Below, one piece after another: positions 11,281 to 22,460 of a stretch of 64,000 bases of DNA. The position numbers and the translations under genes were made by a program. Under the pieces are notes generated by a model. It was given only the letters and a program-made list of their open reading frames with translations. It was not told where the DNA came from and searched no databases. This DNA is from Corythucha ciliata (Eukaryota > Arthropoda > Insecta > Hemiptera > Tingidae): assembly GCA_038030265.1 (NCBI GenBank), contig CM075937.1, forward strand, positions 41,830,198 through 41,894,197, read 5' to 3'. Positions within the stretch are counted from its first letter, which is position 1. Every line of letters starts with the position of its first letter.

Positions 11281-11990
11281 TAAGGAAAAAGTCAATTTTA
11301 TGAAGAAAATGACATATAATATTGTATGAGAAAATGTCAATGAAGTTTCTCATTTTGAATGAATTTTCGTTTTTGTAAGGACATTGTTAGTTTGAATCGG
11401 AAATTGTGAGTTTTTTAAGATGAAATCGTAAATTTTCTAGGAATCGTTAATTTTATGACGAAATTTTTATTGTTTCACGAGAAAATTGTAATGTTATTAG
11501 CAAATTGTCATTTTTATTGGCGCATATCAATTAAAAACTTGTCAATTCGCAGCAGAAATTGTTAATTTGACGTGGAAATTGTCAATTCCACGAGGAAATT
11601 GTAACTTACCCCCAAAAGTTTTATTTTTGTCCATTGGAACTCATTAATTTTTTCCTTTCGGTGATTATTGTTAATACAGTATTTGGTGATCGTTTATTTT
11701 GGCTTTAAACTTGTTATATTCAGTACGAATATAACATTTATACGCGGAAATGATCAATTTTAAGAGTAAATTGTCAATTTTACGAGGAACTTATCAACTC
11801 TATGAGGAAATAACCAGTTTTATGTGGGAAATTGTCCATTTTATGAGGAATTTGTCAATTTTATGGGGAAATCGTCAATTTTATGAGGAAGTTGCCCATT
11901 TTATAAGGAAATCGTGAATTTTTATGAGGAAATTGTCAATTTTATGGGGAAATTATGGGAGACTGTCAATTTTATGAACAGCCCATTCCA
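11281..11990. repeat. Type III minisatellite (right of foldback)
   Basis: Many copies of GTCAATTTTATGAGGAAAT with ~21-26 bp spacing, clearest at 11750-11980. It appears to be the continuation of the array left of 9771. Confidence 0.75.
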
Positions 11991-12420
11991 GGAAATGTTT
12001 TGCCAGACGCTGGGTGGCGAGACCGATTACGCCGGTAATTTCCCGGATTTATCTCACTAAAAAACCCAATTTTGAGGGTTACAATCGCAGTGGTGTAACC
12101 GTGGGACATAAGAGCTTTTCCTCGACCACTGCGCTGAGTTGACTTCATTCGGCGGGAGTCATATTTTTGCCAAACTAATAGTTCACGTTACATGTAGGTA
12201 TAGTTGTTGAATGCTGTTGTTTTTTTCCACTTTTCCGACCCTTGGGTTTCCTGAATTTTCCTGTGCTTCAATTTTCGGAGATTTATAGAGCTGCAACTAT
12301 GCCACATCTGATAGCAGCTGTGTAACGTGTGCAGGTATGGGGAGGTTGGTGGGGCCGGATTGCTGCCTCCCCCCTTAAGCCGACTCAGGATCCGAGCCTG
12401 GATAAACCTCAAGGGTCTTT
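11991..12420. other. Spacer with a possible hAT terminus
   Basis: No gene recognised. Around 12345-12400, CCCCCCTTAAGCCGACTCAG followed by GATCCGAGCCTG resembles a hAT end read inward from 12401 (CAGGCTCGGATCC then a G run). No partner was found. Confidence 0.3.
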
Positions 12421-12810
12421 CCTTAATTCAGCAAAATTTCCGCTATTTCCACACCCTTATTTCCCCCAATTAGCGCTTAAGCCAAGTTTAAGCCCCGAAC
12501 TTCTCCATTTTACCCGCGAATGAGTGCTTTTTGTCAAATTTACCAGCAAATTAGCAATTTCCTTAATTTTGGCCGCGTGTAAGGTTTTTCTCAATTTTAG
12601 ATTGGCAGGTTTTATTCCCCCTCTCACACAGGCGCGTAGCGCCTTTCTTGGGAGAGAGGGGGGGTCCAGGGTAGGTCCTGGTGTTTTGGAGGGGGGAGGA
12701 GGTATTACCACTCTATGCCTACTCTTTTCACTTTTTTTATCCCGTGAATTAGCGATGTTTCTTAACTTTCCTAGAACTGGCGTTTTCCACAATTTTAGCT
12801 GCAAATTAGC

Positions 12811-12851
<41 letters not shown>

Positions 12852-14030
12852 CAAGGACCAGGTAATAAGCACTGTAATCCTGAAAATTATCGATTTTATC
12901 AAGTATTTTACTCAATATTAGCCGCAAAATAGCGGTTTTTTTCTAAAATGTTCGTCACGAGTTATCATTCTTTTGTTCACCATACCATACGCCATGTATT
13001 AGCAATTTTCTCTCAGTTTTAGCCGCAAATTTGTGGGTTTTTCACCCATAGCCATAAATTTGTGATTGTTCTCAATTTTAGCCGCAAAGTTGCCTGCGGA
13101 ATCCGCGAATTAGCGCATTTCCAATTTTTGACGCAAAATTAACTTTTTCTCAATTTTAGCCGTGAACTCGTAATTTCCCTCAATTTTAGCCGCGAATTGG
13201 CGCTTTTTTCTTAATTTTAGCAGCGTAGTATCGTTTCTAACCCGTAAATTAGTAAACAGCGAATTATCTTTTTTTTTTCCAATTTAGGCCTTTCTTTTAC
13301 CATTTACCTTGATTTTAGCTGGGGTAATAATGATTTTTTCAATATAATCCACATATTAGTGGTTTCTTTTACATTTTATCACCCCATTAGCAATTTCGTT
13401 TTACTTTTAGCTATAGATTAGCGCTTCTGTGTTTTTTTGTTTTGTATTTTTTTGTTTTTTGTTTTATTTATAGCCATAAATTTGCAATTTTTCGCCTTCA
13501 GAAGGCGAGTATTTAAATTCGAAATTTTAACACACTAATGTTCACGAATTTGTAATTTTTCTCTATTTTAGTCGCAAATTAGCGCGTTTTTCAATTTTAG
13601 CAGCGTAGAGGCGCTTCTAACCTGCGAATTTTCTCAATGTTGGCCACGAATTGGCGTTTTCCTCAATTTTTAGCAGGGAATAGCACTTTTTCCAAATTTT
13701 AGCTGAAAAGTAGAGTTTTCTTTATTTATGGCGGGCTAACTAGTGAATTTTTAATATTATAGAGTGCGTTTTGTACATTTTAGTCCCGCACTGGCATTTT
13801 TTTCTTCAATTTCTGCAATATGGATTAGCGATTTTGTTTAGTTTTAGCATCTTTTTCCTAGCCCAGCCTTATTTTTTTCAATTCAAGCCGGGATTTAGTG
13901 ATTTTCCCCAATTTCGGCCTTGTGTCAGCGCTTTTTTTTTTTTTCAATTTTAGCAGCGCAGTAGCGTTTCTATCGCTCGCATTAGTGATTTTCCCCCATT
14001 TTAGCCGTAATTGTTTAATGCTCACTGCTT
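12420..14030. repeat. Degenerate ~30-bp minisatellite, type II (forward)
   Basis: Dozens of imperfect copies of GCGAATTAGCGATTTTTCTC followed by AATTTTAGCC. Spacing is near 30 bp with many indels. A T run of about 35 bases lies at 12815-12849. A CACAGGCGCGTAGCGCC/G-run motif near 12629-12667 resembles a hAT-type terminus embedded in the array. Confidence 0.8.
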
Positions 14031-14047
14031 ACAAAGGAAAAAAAATG

Positions 14048-14319
14048 ATGCGGTGGTGAATTTCATCGTGGCTGGTTTCAGTCATCTCAGTATTAATATA
14101 ACTGCTTCGTTGTGACAGCTACGTCCCTTTTTTCCCTTCCCAGATTGGTCATTTTGATACCGTCTCATATCTCTTAAGCCACATTCCAAATCCCACAAGA
14201 AGAGCCATTCCGTGGCCTAAAAACATTAATTCGGACCTCTACCTCCAATAGGTTATGTGCCCAGAAGTTTTTCCAGCTTGTTTCAAGTTTTATTCGTGCC
14301 GGTCAAAACATATTGAAAA
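14048..14319 (+). other. Copia-1 leader: LTR end and half-tRNA primer binding site
   Basis: 14207-14250 matches the end of the 3' LTR near 29992-30036, including CATTAATTCGGACCTCTACC. Directly after it, GGTTATGTGCCCAG (14251-14264) is complementary, with one mismatch, to the anticodon stem-loop of initiator tRNA-Met. That is the half-tRNA primer used by Copia elements. Upstream of 14207 the sequence does not resemble the 3' LTR, so the 5' LTR is chimeric, replaced or lost. The leader is repeated at 17969-18244. Confidence 0.65.
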
Positions 14320-15793
14320 ATGAGTGAGTCAACCTCAGTTACCGCGTTCCTCGAAAAATTAAAAGGCCGCGAGAACTACAACTGTTGGAAATTCCAGATG
14401 ACAAACTTATTAAAGCACGAAGGCCTGTGGAATTGTGTCGTCGAAGACTCTCTCAAGTCGGGACTCTCTCTCAAAACTCTCGCAAGACAAACCGGAAAAT
14501 GTTCGTCGCGAGGGAAAAGCTCTTTCAAAAATAAATCTCTCCCTGGACAAGGCGACCTATCCTCACGTCATGAAGGCGACAACGGCCAAAGAGGCATGGG
14601 AGTCGTTACAGCAAGCTTTTGAAGACAAAGGTTTGCACCGTCGATTAACATTGTTACGTCTTTTATGTTCCATTCGGCTAGACAAATTCGACTCAATGGA
14701 GCATTATGTTAACGAAGCCATGTCCATTTCGCAAGAACTCGCTGCTGCTGACAAACCTGTCGACGACGAAATGCTAGCTGCCATCATGCTACAAGGCTTA
14801 CCCGCAACATATAAGCCTATGGTAATGGCATTAGAAAGCTCATCAACCAAAATAACGAGCGATTTTGTCAAGACGAAACTCTTACAAGACACCAAGTGGG
14901 ACAGTACGCGAAGCCAATCTCAAGTGAGTGAAAATACAAATGCTCTCTACACGCGTAAAAATAAGAAGCCCTATTGTCACCGATGTCGAAAACCCGGTCA
15001 CTGGAAAAGTCAGTGCACCTCCGATCAATACGCCCAGCAACCTCAAAAATTTCAACCCAGAGCTCACCCTGAGAACAAAGCCAAAAATAATCACAGGACG
15101 ATGATAACCGCTCTTGGTATGGGTGCATCGGACGACTGTTGGTATATTGACAGTGGCTCAACTGCTCACCTGTGTACGCGCGATGACTTGCTAAGAAATT
15201 ACATCGAAACCGTAAGTGATAAATAAATTTCAGTCGCAAATAAAGCCACTTTACCGATTAAAGGCCAAGGAGAAATCCCTGTCGTCCTAAAGTCTGGCCA
15301 TAAACAGACGATATCCGGGGTAAAACACGTACCCGGTCTAGCTGCAAATTTGTTATCTGTCAGCACTCTTGTGAAAAATGGATTTAGTGTGATCTTCGAC
15401 TCCACCGGTTGCAAAGTTTACGACGACTTACAAAATATCGTCGTCGGGGTGGAACCATTCGCCACCGGCTCCGTCGAAAATGTTCTGTACAAATTGGGCT
15501 GTCAAAAACCGCATCAAGCCAACGCCACCATCACCGTAGCCAAACCAACGGATCAAATCTTGTGGCACTTAAAGCTAGGCCATCTCAACCACAAGAGCAT
15601 GGACTTGCTACGAAAAGGAATTGCCGAAGGTGTTGACTACAAGGATCCGGAAGCGCCACAAATTTGTACCAGTTGTGTTGAGGGCAAAATGTCACGAAAG
15701 CCGTTCCCTTACAAGCCTGACAAGAAACTGGCCGCGTGGTTCAACGCCGGAAGAAAGATGGACTGGACAACGAGTGAACTTGAGTCACCTTAA
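14320..15793 (+). pseudogene. Copia-1 gag, protease and pre-integrase region (broken)
   Basis: The ATG at 14320 starts a Copia-type Gag (MSESTSVTAFLEKLKGRENY). A frameshift near 14460-14500 moves the reading to the frame that runs to 15226. That frame holds the UBN2/retrotran_gag core (EAWESLQQAFEDKGLHRR), a zinc knuckle CHRCRKPGHWKSQC at about 14974-15015, and an aspartic protease site in WYIDSGSTAHLC near 15139-15174. An in-frame TAA interrupts at about 15223. The frame then continues through the GAG pre-integrase domain (HLKLGHLNHKS with a downstream CTSC motif, about 15565-15690) to 15793. The catalytic integrase core that should follow is absent. Gag packages the element RNA, and the protease would mature the polyprotein. 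The element cannot express its full polyprotein. Confidence 0.85.
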
Positions 15794-16287
15794 AATGTTT
15801 GGGTGCAAAGCTTTCTGTCACGTGCCCCATCAAAAACGCCGCAAACTCGATGCCAAAGCAAAAGAGTACATCTTTGTCGGCTACAGCGAATCATCAAAAG
15901 GTTACCGTTTTGATGAACGGACTCAAAACGTAATGATCGCTCGTGACGTCATCTTCGTCGAAGAAATTGCTTCTGCAGCAAAATCACCGCAGAACACCGT
16001 TTCAAGCGAAACGTACGACCACTTCAACAATGCTTTCGCCGAGAATGAAACAAATACAGTACCGATAAGCGCTCCCGGCGCTGTAGTACCGTTGAACGTC
16101 GTCGATGAGCTGCACGATGACGATGGCGCTCCCACTGTTGCCGTCCAAAGCGCAAGAGGAAAATGCGAGTACTCCAAGGACCACTACAACTCAAGAAGAC
16201 GTCGCTCAGCCGACCATCGATTTTGTGAGTCATTTAAATAACACCGGTCCTAACACCTCGAATCCTAGATATCCGAAGCGAAATTCT
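15745..16287 (+). pseudogene. Copia-1 integrase C-terminal/linker region, copy A
   Basis: After the deletion the frame changes. From about 15765 it encodes the conserved segment after the integrase core, including TGQRVNLSHLKMFGCKAFCH and FVGYSESSKGYRF. Another frameshift near 16160 precedes the acidic linker and PRYPKRNS. At 16287 the Copia text stops and LINE sequence begins. The same stretch recurs almost unchanged at 18290-18832. Confidence 0.8.
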
Positions 16288-17912
16288 TAATAAGCAATAA
16301 AATTATACCGGAGAACCAATATGGTTTCCTGCAGGGGAGAGGGGCTGATCTTGCGTTGTATAATTGGAGTAATTTGGTATCTGAGAGGCTAGATGCTGGT
16401 TACAAGGCTCTGGGGGTGTTTCTTGATGTAAGTAAGGCTTTTGATTGTGTTGATCATCAATGTCTTTTGAGAAAATTGCAAAATCTTGGTATTCGTGGAG
16501 TAGCTCATGATTTATTTGCGTCGTATTTAACGAATAGAAGTGTAGTAACGCGTGTGGGCAATATAGAAAGTACGAAAAGACATGTAAACATTGGAGTACC
16601 GCAAGGAACAGTTTTGGGGCCTGTTCTCTTTCTTTTGTATACGTTCGAGCTAATGGAACTAAAAACGGAAGGGAAAATATTTGGATTTGCAGATGATACA
16701 GCTATCCTTTTTTGGGAAAAAGATTATAATAAACTAATAGGGAAAACGATTGCTGACCTTGTTGTTATAAAGCAATGGTTTGATAGCCATTTTTTAGAAC
16801 TTAATTTTAATAAATCGTCTGTATTGTTGTTTAGTATTACCAGCAGATCTTTACTTAGTCCGTCCAGATCCTCTATTAAAGTCCACGATGTTAGTTGTAA
16901 GTATTATAAATTGAATGGTGAATCTAGTCGACCCAGTGAAAATGTTTCTAGTCAAAATGGTAATGCAGTTTCTAGTCAAGATAACGATTTTAGTCAATTC
17001 TCGGGTTTATCTTCAGAGGATATTGTTGCTACGTCTGTGATAAATTGTACCCACCATTGCTTTGAACTACCAATAAGGAAATCTTGTAGATACCTAGGGG
17101 TTATAATTGATGACCAGCTTAAGTATGACTTACACATTAGAACTCTAGTCAGTAGGTTAAGAAAGCTGTTTTATAAGTTTAGAGTACTGAGAGTGGTTTT
17201 AAATAGGAAATTGTTAATGTCGGTTTATTACGCGTTGGTGTACTCTATCTTAAAATATGGTATATTAGCGTGGGGTAGTGCAGTACGGACTTCGCTCAAA
17301 CCTCTTCATGTCGCTCATAATACGCTTATCAAAATTGCTTTAAATAGACCACATACTTATAATACACTTTTATTGTATAAAGAAATGGATGTACTCAGTG
17401 TTCATATGATGTATAAAGTTGAAGCCTGTCTTCGTTTGTTTAAAGTGGGGTTAAATAGAGATGTGTCGTCATTGCTGCCTTGTACACGTAATGCTATTGG
17501 AACGAATATCAGATTACCGAAAGCCAACACGGAGTTCTTTAAGCGCGGGCCTTATTATCAAGCACTTTTTTTTCTGTTGGAACACAAAATAAATATTCAG
17601 AAATTTTCGTCTTATTTTAATTTTAAGCGTTATATCGTTAATATTGTCAAAAGTAATTAAATATTTGAGCCTTGATTGTAAAATTTAAAAAAATGGAGTA
17701 TTGTAATAAATGGAAGTGGAATATTGTAATTTCTCTATTATTGTAATTTCACTATTTCACTAACTTAGAATTGTTTCTCTATTATATTTATTAAAGAAAA
17801 TAATCATTCTCCAACTCTGCTCCCTGCACAAGTCTTAGGACTTATAGGGAGTAGGTTGCATAAAATTAGTGCTTACTTTTAAATAGTTGTAGGAAATGGC
17901 CAAATAAATAAA
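16287..17912 (+). pseudogene. LINE-1 of this window: 5'-truncated non-LTR retrotransposon (RT domain)
   Basis: Reading starts inside the reverse transcriptase at about 16287 (IIPENQYGFLQGRG) and runs open to the stop at 17660. Ordered motifs are FLDVSKAFDCVDH (RT block 3/A, catalytic Asp), GVPQGTVLGPVLFLLY (block B), FGFADDTAIL (catalytic ADD at about 16689) and CRYLGVIIDDQLKYD. A serine/asparagine-rich insertion with cysteines lies before the YLG motif. The C-terminal part is the usual thumb-like region. The endonuclease and N-terminal RT are missing, as expected from abortive target-primed reverse transcription. The 3' UTR has a hairpin at about 17819-17852 and ends in (AAAT)n near 17900-17912. 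It is in the Jockey/CR1/L2-like group by motif, clade not settled. It separates the two Copia-1 partial copies. Confidence 0.85.
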
Positions 17913-17968
17913 TATGTGCGACCATCAGGGCGAGACCAATAGTGCATTTTTTGAATGAAATGCACTAA
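17913..17968. other. Junction segment with short hairpin
   Basis: About 55 bp between the LINE tail and the second Copia-1 leader contain the 9-bp perfect inverted repeat AGTGCATTT/AAATGCACT (17941-17966). Its origin is unclear: it could be leftover LTR, LINE tail or filler DNA. Confidence 0.4.
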
Positions 17969-18287
17969 AAAATGATGCGGTGGTGAATTTCATCGTGGCT
18001 GTTCAGTCATCTCAGTATTAATATAACTGCTTCGTTGTGACAGCTACGTCCCTTTTTTCCCTTCCCAGATTGGTCATTTTGATACCGTCTCATATCTCTT
18101 AAGCCACATTCCAAATCCCACAAGAAGAGCCATTCCGTGGCCTAAAAACATTAATTCGGACCTCTACCTCCAATAGGTTATGTGCCCAGAAGTTTTTCCA
18201 GCTTGTTTCAAGTTTTATTCGTGCCGGTCAAAACATATTGAAAAATGAGTGAGTCAACCTCAGTTACCGCGTTCCTCGAAAAAAGAT
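17969..18287 (+). other. Copia-1 leader, second copy
   Basis: Near-identical repeat of 14048-14358: same untranslated leader, same primer binding site, same ATG (18245) and first 13 or so Gag codons. It then jumps directly to the post-integrase segment, deleting what corresponds to about 14359-15750. Confidence 0.85.
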
Positions 18288-19006
18288 AAGTGGTTCAACG
18301 CCGGAAGAAAGATGGACTGGACAACGAGTTAACTTGAGTCACCTTAAAATGTTTGGGTGCAAAGCTTTCTGTCACGTGCCCCATCAAAAACGCCGCAAAC
18401 TCGATGCCAAAGCAAAAGAGTACATCTTTGTCGGCTACAGCGAATCATCAAAAGGTTACCGTTTTGATGAACGGACTCAAAACGTAATGATCGCTCGTGA
18501 CGTCATCTTCGTCGAAGAAATTGCTTCTGCAGCAAAATCACCGCAGAACACCGTTTCAAGCGAAACGTACGACCACTTCAACAATGCTTTCGCCGAGAAT
18601 GAAACAAATACAGTACCGATAAGCGCTCCCGGCGCTGTAGTACCGTTGAACGTCGTCGATGAGCTGCACGATGACGATGGCGCTCCCACTGTTGCCGTCC
18701 AAAGCGCAAGAGGAAAATGCGAGTACTCCAAGGACCACTACAACTCAAGAAGACGTCGCTCAGCCGACCATCGATTTTGTGAGTCATTTAAATAACACCG
18801 GTCCTAACACCTCGAATCCTAGATATCCGAAGCGAAATTCTCGTCCTAACTCTAAATTTGACGATTACGAATTAGATCTAGACAATGCATTTTCTGCTAT
18901 ACAAATAGAATCCGAACCCACTTCACTTGAAGAAGCTCTCTCTGGTCCCAATAAAATACAATAGCAAAAAGCCATGGAACAAGAGATGTCCTCTCTTAAG
19001 CAAAAT
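18288..19006 (+). pseudogene. Copia-1 integrase C-terminal/linker region, copy B, into RT start
   Basis: It repeats 15750-16287 and continues past the point where copy A is cut, through the linker (NPRYPKRNS onward), an in-frame stop near 18962, and the start of the RT domain (AMEQEMSSLKQN, about 18973-19006). Copia-2 interrupts here, and the reading resumes in frame at 26628 with RTWELVD. The join is marked by CAAAAT on both sides (19001-19006 and 26622-26627). Confidence 0.85.
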
Positions 19007-19206
19007 CACTTAAAAATGGGTGGAATTGCGTATGAAATAAAGAAGTGAGAATAAGAAATCAAATTGTATTTAAGGAATGAAAGAAATGACTAGGACTGAA
19101 ACCGAGAAAAGGAGGATGAACAATATTTTTTTTTTTTTTTTAACATACGTCAAGCATGTGATAAAAAAATGGAGTGAGGCGTATTAATCGGATTATATTT
19201 CCGAAC
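19007..19206 (-). repeat. Copia-2 3' LTR
   Basis: Matches 26241-26621 apart from a few substitutions and the MITE, for example GGGTGGAATTGCGTATGAAA and GTGAGGCGTATTAATCGG in both. The RNase H reading frame ends inside it. A T run lies at 19127-19142. Confidence 0.9.
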
Positions 19207-20527
19207 AATACTCTTGAAGCCCCAGCATCTCCACGCATTTGAGATGTTTCGGACTGCTGAGACTTTTTGTCAAAAGATCCGCTGGCATTTGATCTGTGGG
19301 TACATATCGAAGCTCCACCTTTCTGTCATCGACACATTCCCGGACGAAATGATGACGAATATCAATGTGTTTCGTCCGACCATGGCACACATTATTTTCC
19401 TACAATTTTATTGCGCTCTGGTTGTCATTAAATATGACGACCGTTCTTTCGTGCGACGGCTGAAGCTCGTTTGACAGCCGTCGCAGATGAATCGCTTCTT
19501 TACAAGCTTCGGACAGGCTCATGTACTCAGCTTCCGTTGTCGAGAGAGCTACGGTCGGTTGTTTCTTACTTTCCCAAGAAATCAGACCGTTTCCATTCTT
19601 GAAGACATAACCAGTAGTTGACCTTCGATCCTTGTGGTCACCACCCCAGTCAGCGTCCGCGTAACCAGCCAAAAACGAGTCCGTTGTGCCACCTTCGTAG
19701 ATCAAACACAACTTTTCTGTCCCTTTGAGGTATCTGAGTATCCTCTTGGCCATCTGCCAATGAACTAAAGAGAAGGACGAGTTGAATCTGCTCAGGAAAC
19801 TTGCAGGCTGAGCGATGTCTGGCCTTGTGTTTACTGCCAGGTACATTAAACTTCCGATCAGATTCCTGTACGGCAGGTGGTCGACATTTCTTCCTGACGT
19901 ATCCGCCTCCGCTTCCGCTAAGATTCCAGGTTCTAAAGGAGTCTTGACCGGCCTGCAGTTCGACATGTTGAACTTCGTCAAGATGTCTTCGATGTATTGC
20001 TCCTGGTCGAGATACACCTTTTCATTTTTCTTGTCCCGACGAATTCTGATCCCGAGACATTTACGAGCTTCACCAAGATTCTTTATCTTAAACGACTGCT
20101 CGAGAATGGCGAATAAGCTGTCTCTATCGCAGGCATCTGAATAAAAAACAAAAAAATCATCAACATAAAGAGCAATAATAATTGTTGACCGTTTGCCCTT
20201 TTTTATGAAGATGCATGGTTCCGAATGCAGACTACGATAACCGTGGCTCTTGAGTACTTCAATCACTTTGAAGTTCCAAGCCCTCGACGCTTGTTTGAGC
20301 CCATATATTGCTTTCTGCAAAAAACAAACTTTGTTTTCCGCTCCGTGTTCCACGAACCCCTCCGGTTGCTTCATACAGACGGTTTCCTGCAAATCACCGT
20401 ACAAAAAAGCAGTTTGCACGTCGAAATGATCAATTTGTAATTTTAACTGTGCCGCTAAACTAAATAAAAAACGAATCGACGAGCGCCTAACTACGGGGGA
20501 AAAAGTTTCAAAATAATCTATTCCATA
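19193..20527 (-). pseudogene. Copia-2 reverse transcriptase (C-terminal part) and RNase H
   Basis: Read on the minus strand from 20527. The RT palm follows with FSPVVRRSSIRFLFSLAAQL, the FDVQTAFLYGDL motif (first catalytic Asp), PEGFVEHGAENKVCFLQKAI, the YVDD box in IALYVDDFFVFYSD, and LGIRIRRD. RNase H follows with DADWGGDHKDRRSTTGYVF, STTEAEYMSL and FNDNQSAIKL, the expected D-E-D set. An in-frame TAG at 19402-19400 separates this from the last segment (HGRTKHIDIRHHFVREC). The frame ends in the LTR at 19193. The N-terminal RT lies at 23572-23700, beyond the DNA insertion. Confidence 0.9.
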
Positions 20528-21092
20528 ACTGAGAAAAAAAGTCGGTAAGCTCACTCGGTTAGACTTGAAACTCGGTCGTTCTTACCGTGAAAACGGCTGG
20601 CTTAACCTGACTTTTTTAACCGTGTTAATTCGGTAGACCCGGTTGAACAGGTAAATATGGTCAACCTAACCGAGTTTGAGCTAAGATCTGTAGAACCAAC
20701 CGTGCAATTTAACATTTTAACCTAGTTTGTCAGTTAATACCGGAATAACCGAGTTGCTCATTCTAATGGACGCTGAACCAGCCTACTACCTAACGGTTAA
20801 GACTACCGAAACTCGGTTAAGCAAAGGTCACATTTGTATGCGGCTCGTGCCGAGTGCCCGGTGGTTCAAAGAAGAGTAGGTGTAAGGATAAAATCCCCCA
20901 CCTCCCGAGCTAGTCAATAGAACTGGATCGGGGGGGGGGGAGTTTATCCCCTACCCCTCCATCTTACAGTGAAAGGTCCCAGATCCACCCTTGTTTTTGT
21001 CTTTTTCGTTTGTTCATCTTTATCAATTCTGGTTACTTATTGTAATTACTCTCTCTATTAATTCGGAAATTCATATTTATACATAATCTTGT

Positions 21093-22330
21093 TCAAAACA
21101 GAAGCCCATTCTCACTAGACCGCCTGGCCTTGGCTTGGAAAGAATGATGGGCACAAAAAAAATTAAAATAAAATAACGGTTGGGGAATTGGGGAGTAGAT
21201 GTGGATCACATTAGACAAAGATGGGCGGAGGGGCACAGGACAGGAGGCAAGCCTCGAGCTGCTTGCGTAGCAGAAAAAAGAAAAGAAATAGCGCCCCGCA
21301 GCATGCTCAAGCTGACCAAGTCCCAACCTTGAAAGTCGGCTAGCTACACAGAACACGGTCAGCATCAACCGTGTAGCAACTCCCTCCACCTAACAACCAG
21401 CTCCGAGGCTCCGACAAAGCATAATTCCTCTCCCTCGCTGTTCAATGTTCATTCTGGGTTCTGCGTTTTGGATAGAAACTAGAAAGTGTGCTTTTGTCAG
21501 TCGCGTAAATTTTATTGAAAACTTGCAATTGCAAAGTTTAGAGTGTTCCTATTTTTTCTGACTAAATTTGGTAAAGAGGAAGCAAAAGGTTTACTTCGTT
21601 CATGGCCTGTCCGAAGACGTAATCGACAAAATCGCTGGTAAGTAGATACATGATTAATTTGTATCAGTGCACGATTAATTTTATTTCGATGGTTTCTGGT
21701 ATTTGACTAAGTTTTCAATAGCGGGATTTCAATGGGAACACTCTCATCTCAATACATTTAGACGATGTTAGATCGGTGGGAAAGGCAGGGGTATTATTTA
21801 TCTGGTATAACGCGTTGAGCGGCGCGGCGCAAAACCAACGATCTTGATGAATTTTAATTTTATTTAATCTTGGAAGTTTTATATTTTGTCTTCTTCAATA
21901 CGTGTTGAAAACTGCACATATATTTCTTCCTTCTACACTACTGCAGCAAACCTGTCCAAGGTGAACTCCTCGTAAAGCGGACAACCTGTCAATTGCGGGA
22001 AAAAGGGCCGGTCTCTTGAAATAACTAATGCACGTTTCTCGCTAATAATTGTGGAAACCTCTCCAACGTGGAAGTGGAAAGCCTGAAACAGCAGCACAGT
22101 GCAGCCGCAAGGTAACAGTACTGCTTGTTGTTTCAATTTTCAACAGCCTTAACTTAAAACTTCTGTTTTTTTTAGGAGTCCCATCTACTTCATTCAGTGG
22201 ACGTCGGTGTCGCCTCCCCTGAGAAAATGTAACACAGTACAGCTGCAAGGTCACAGTACTAGATCTAGTCGCTGTTTCGAGCTGGAACAACCGAAATTAA
22301 TTTTTTTATTGAATTTTTTCTAGGCTACGC
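21093..22330. other. Interior of the CACTG-type element; possible captured exon
   Basis: No known domain. At about 21563-21637 an open segment ending KVYFVHGLSEDVIDKIAG abuts a consensus splice donor (GGTAAGTA, 21637-21644), as captured exons in Pack-type elements do. Two imperfect ~30-bp direct repeats with CAG(C/T)(A/C)GC(A/C)GC(A)GCAAGGT-like text and ACAGTACT occur near 22096-22125 and 22229-22260. Both observations are weak. Confidence 0.3.
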
Positions 22331-22355
22331 AGTCACCGGGCAGGGGCCCTAGTTA

Positions 22356-22460
22356 GAGTTGTCGGGAAATAATCCCGCAAGCGGTATCCAAGGACGCTTC
22401 ATCAGAAATAGTATTATCTCGCCATAGCAACCACCTCACGTGAGTTTTTCCCGACAACTC
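22356..22460. mobile_element. Small MITE-like inverted-repeat element
   Basis: GAGTTGTCGGGAAA at 22356-22369 is mirrored by TTTCCCGACAACTC at 22447-22460. It is 105 bp with 14-bp inverted ends, inside the CACTG-type element. The target duplication is not clear. Confidence 0.5.

Noticed and set aside
12457..12927. Minus-strand ORF with a lysine run, and its plus-strand phenylalanine-rich counterpart
   Set aside because: Produced by the poly(T) tract at 12815-12849 and flanking minisatellite.
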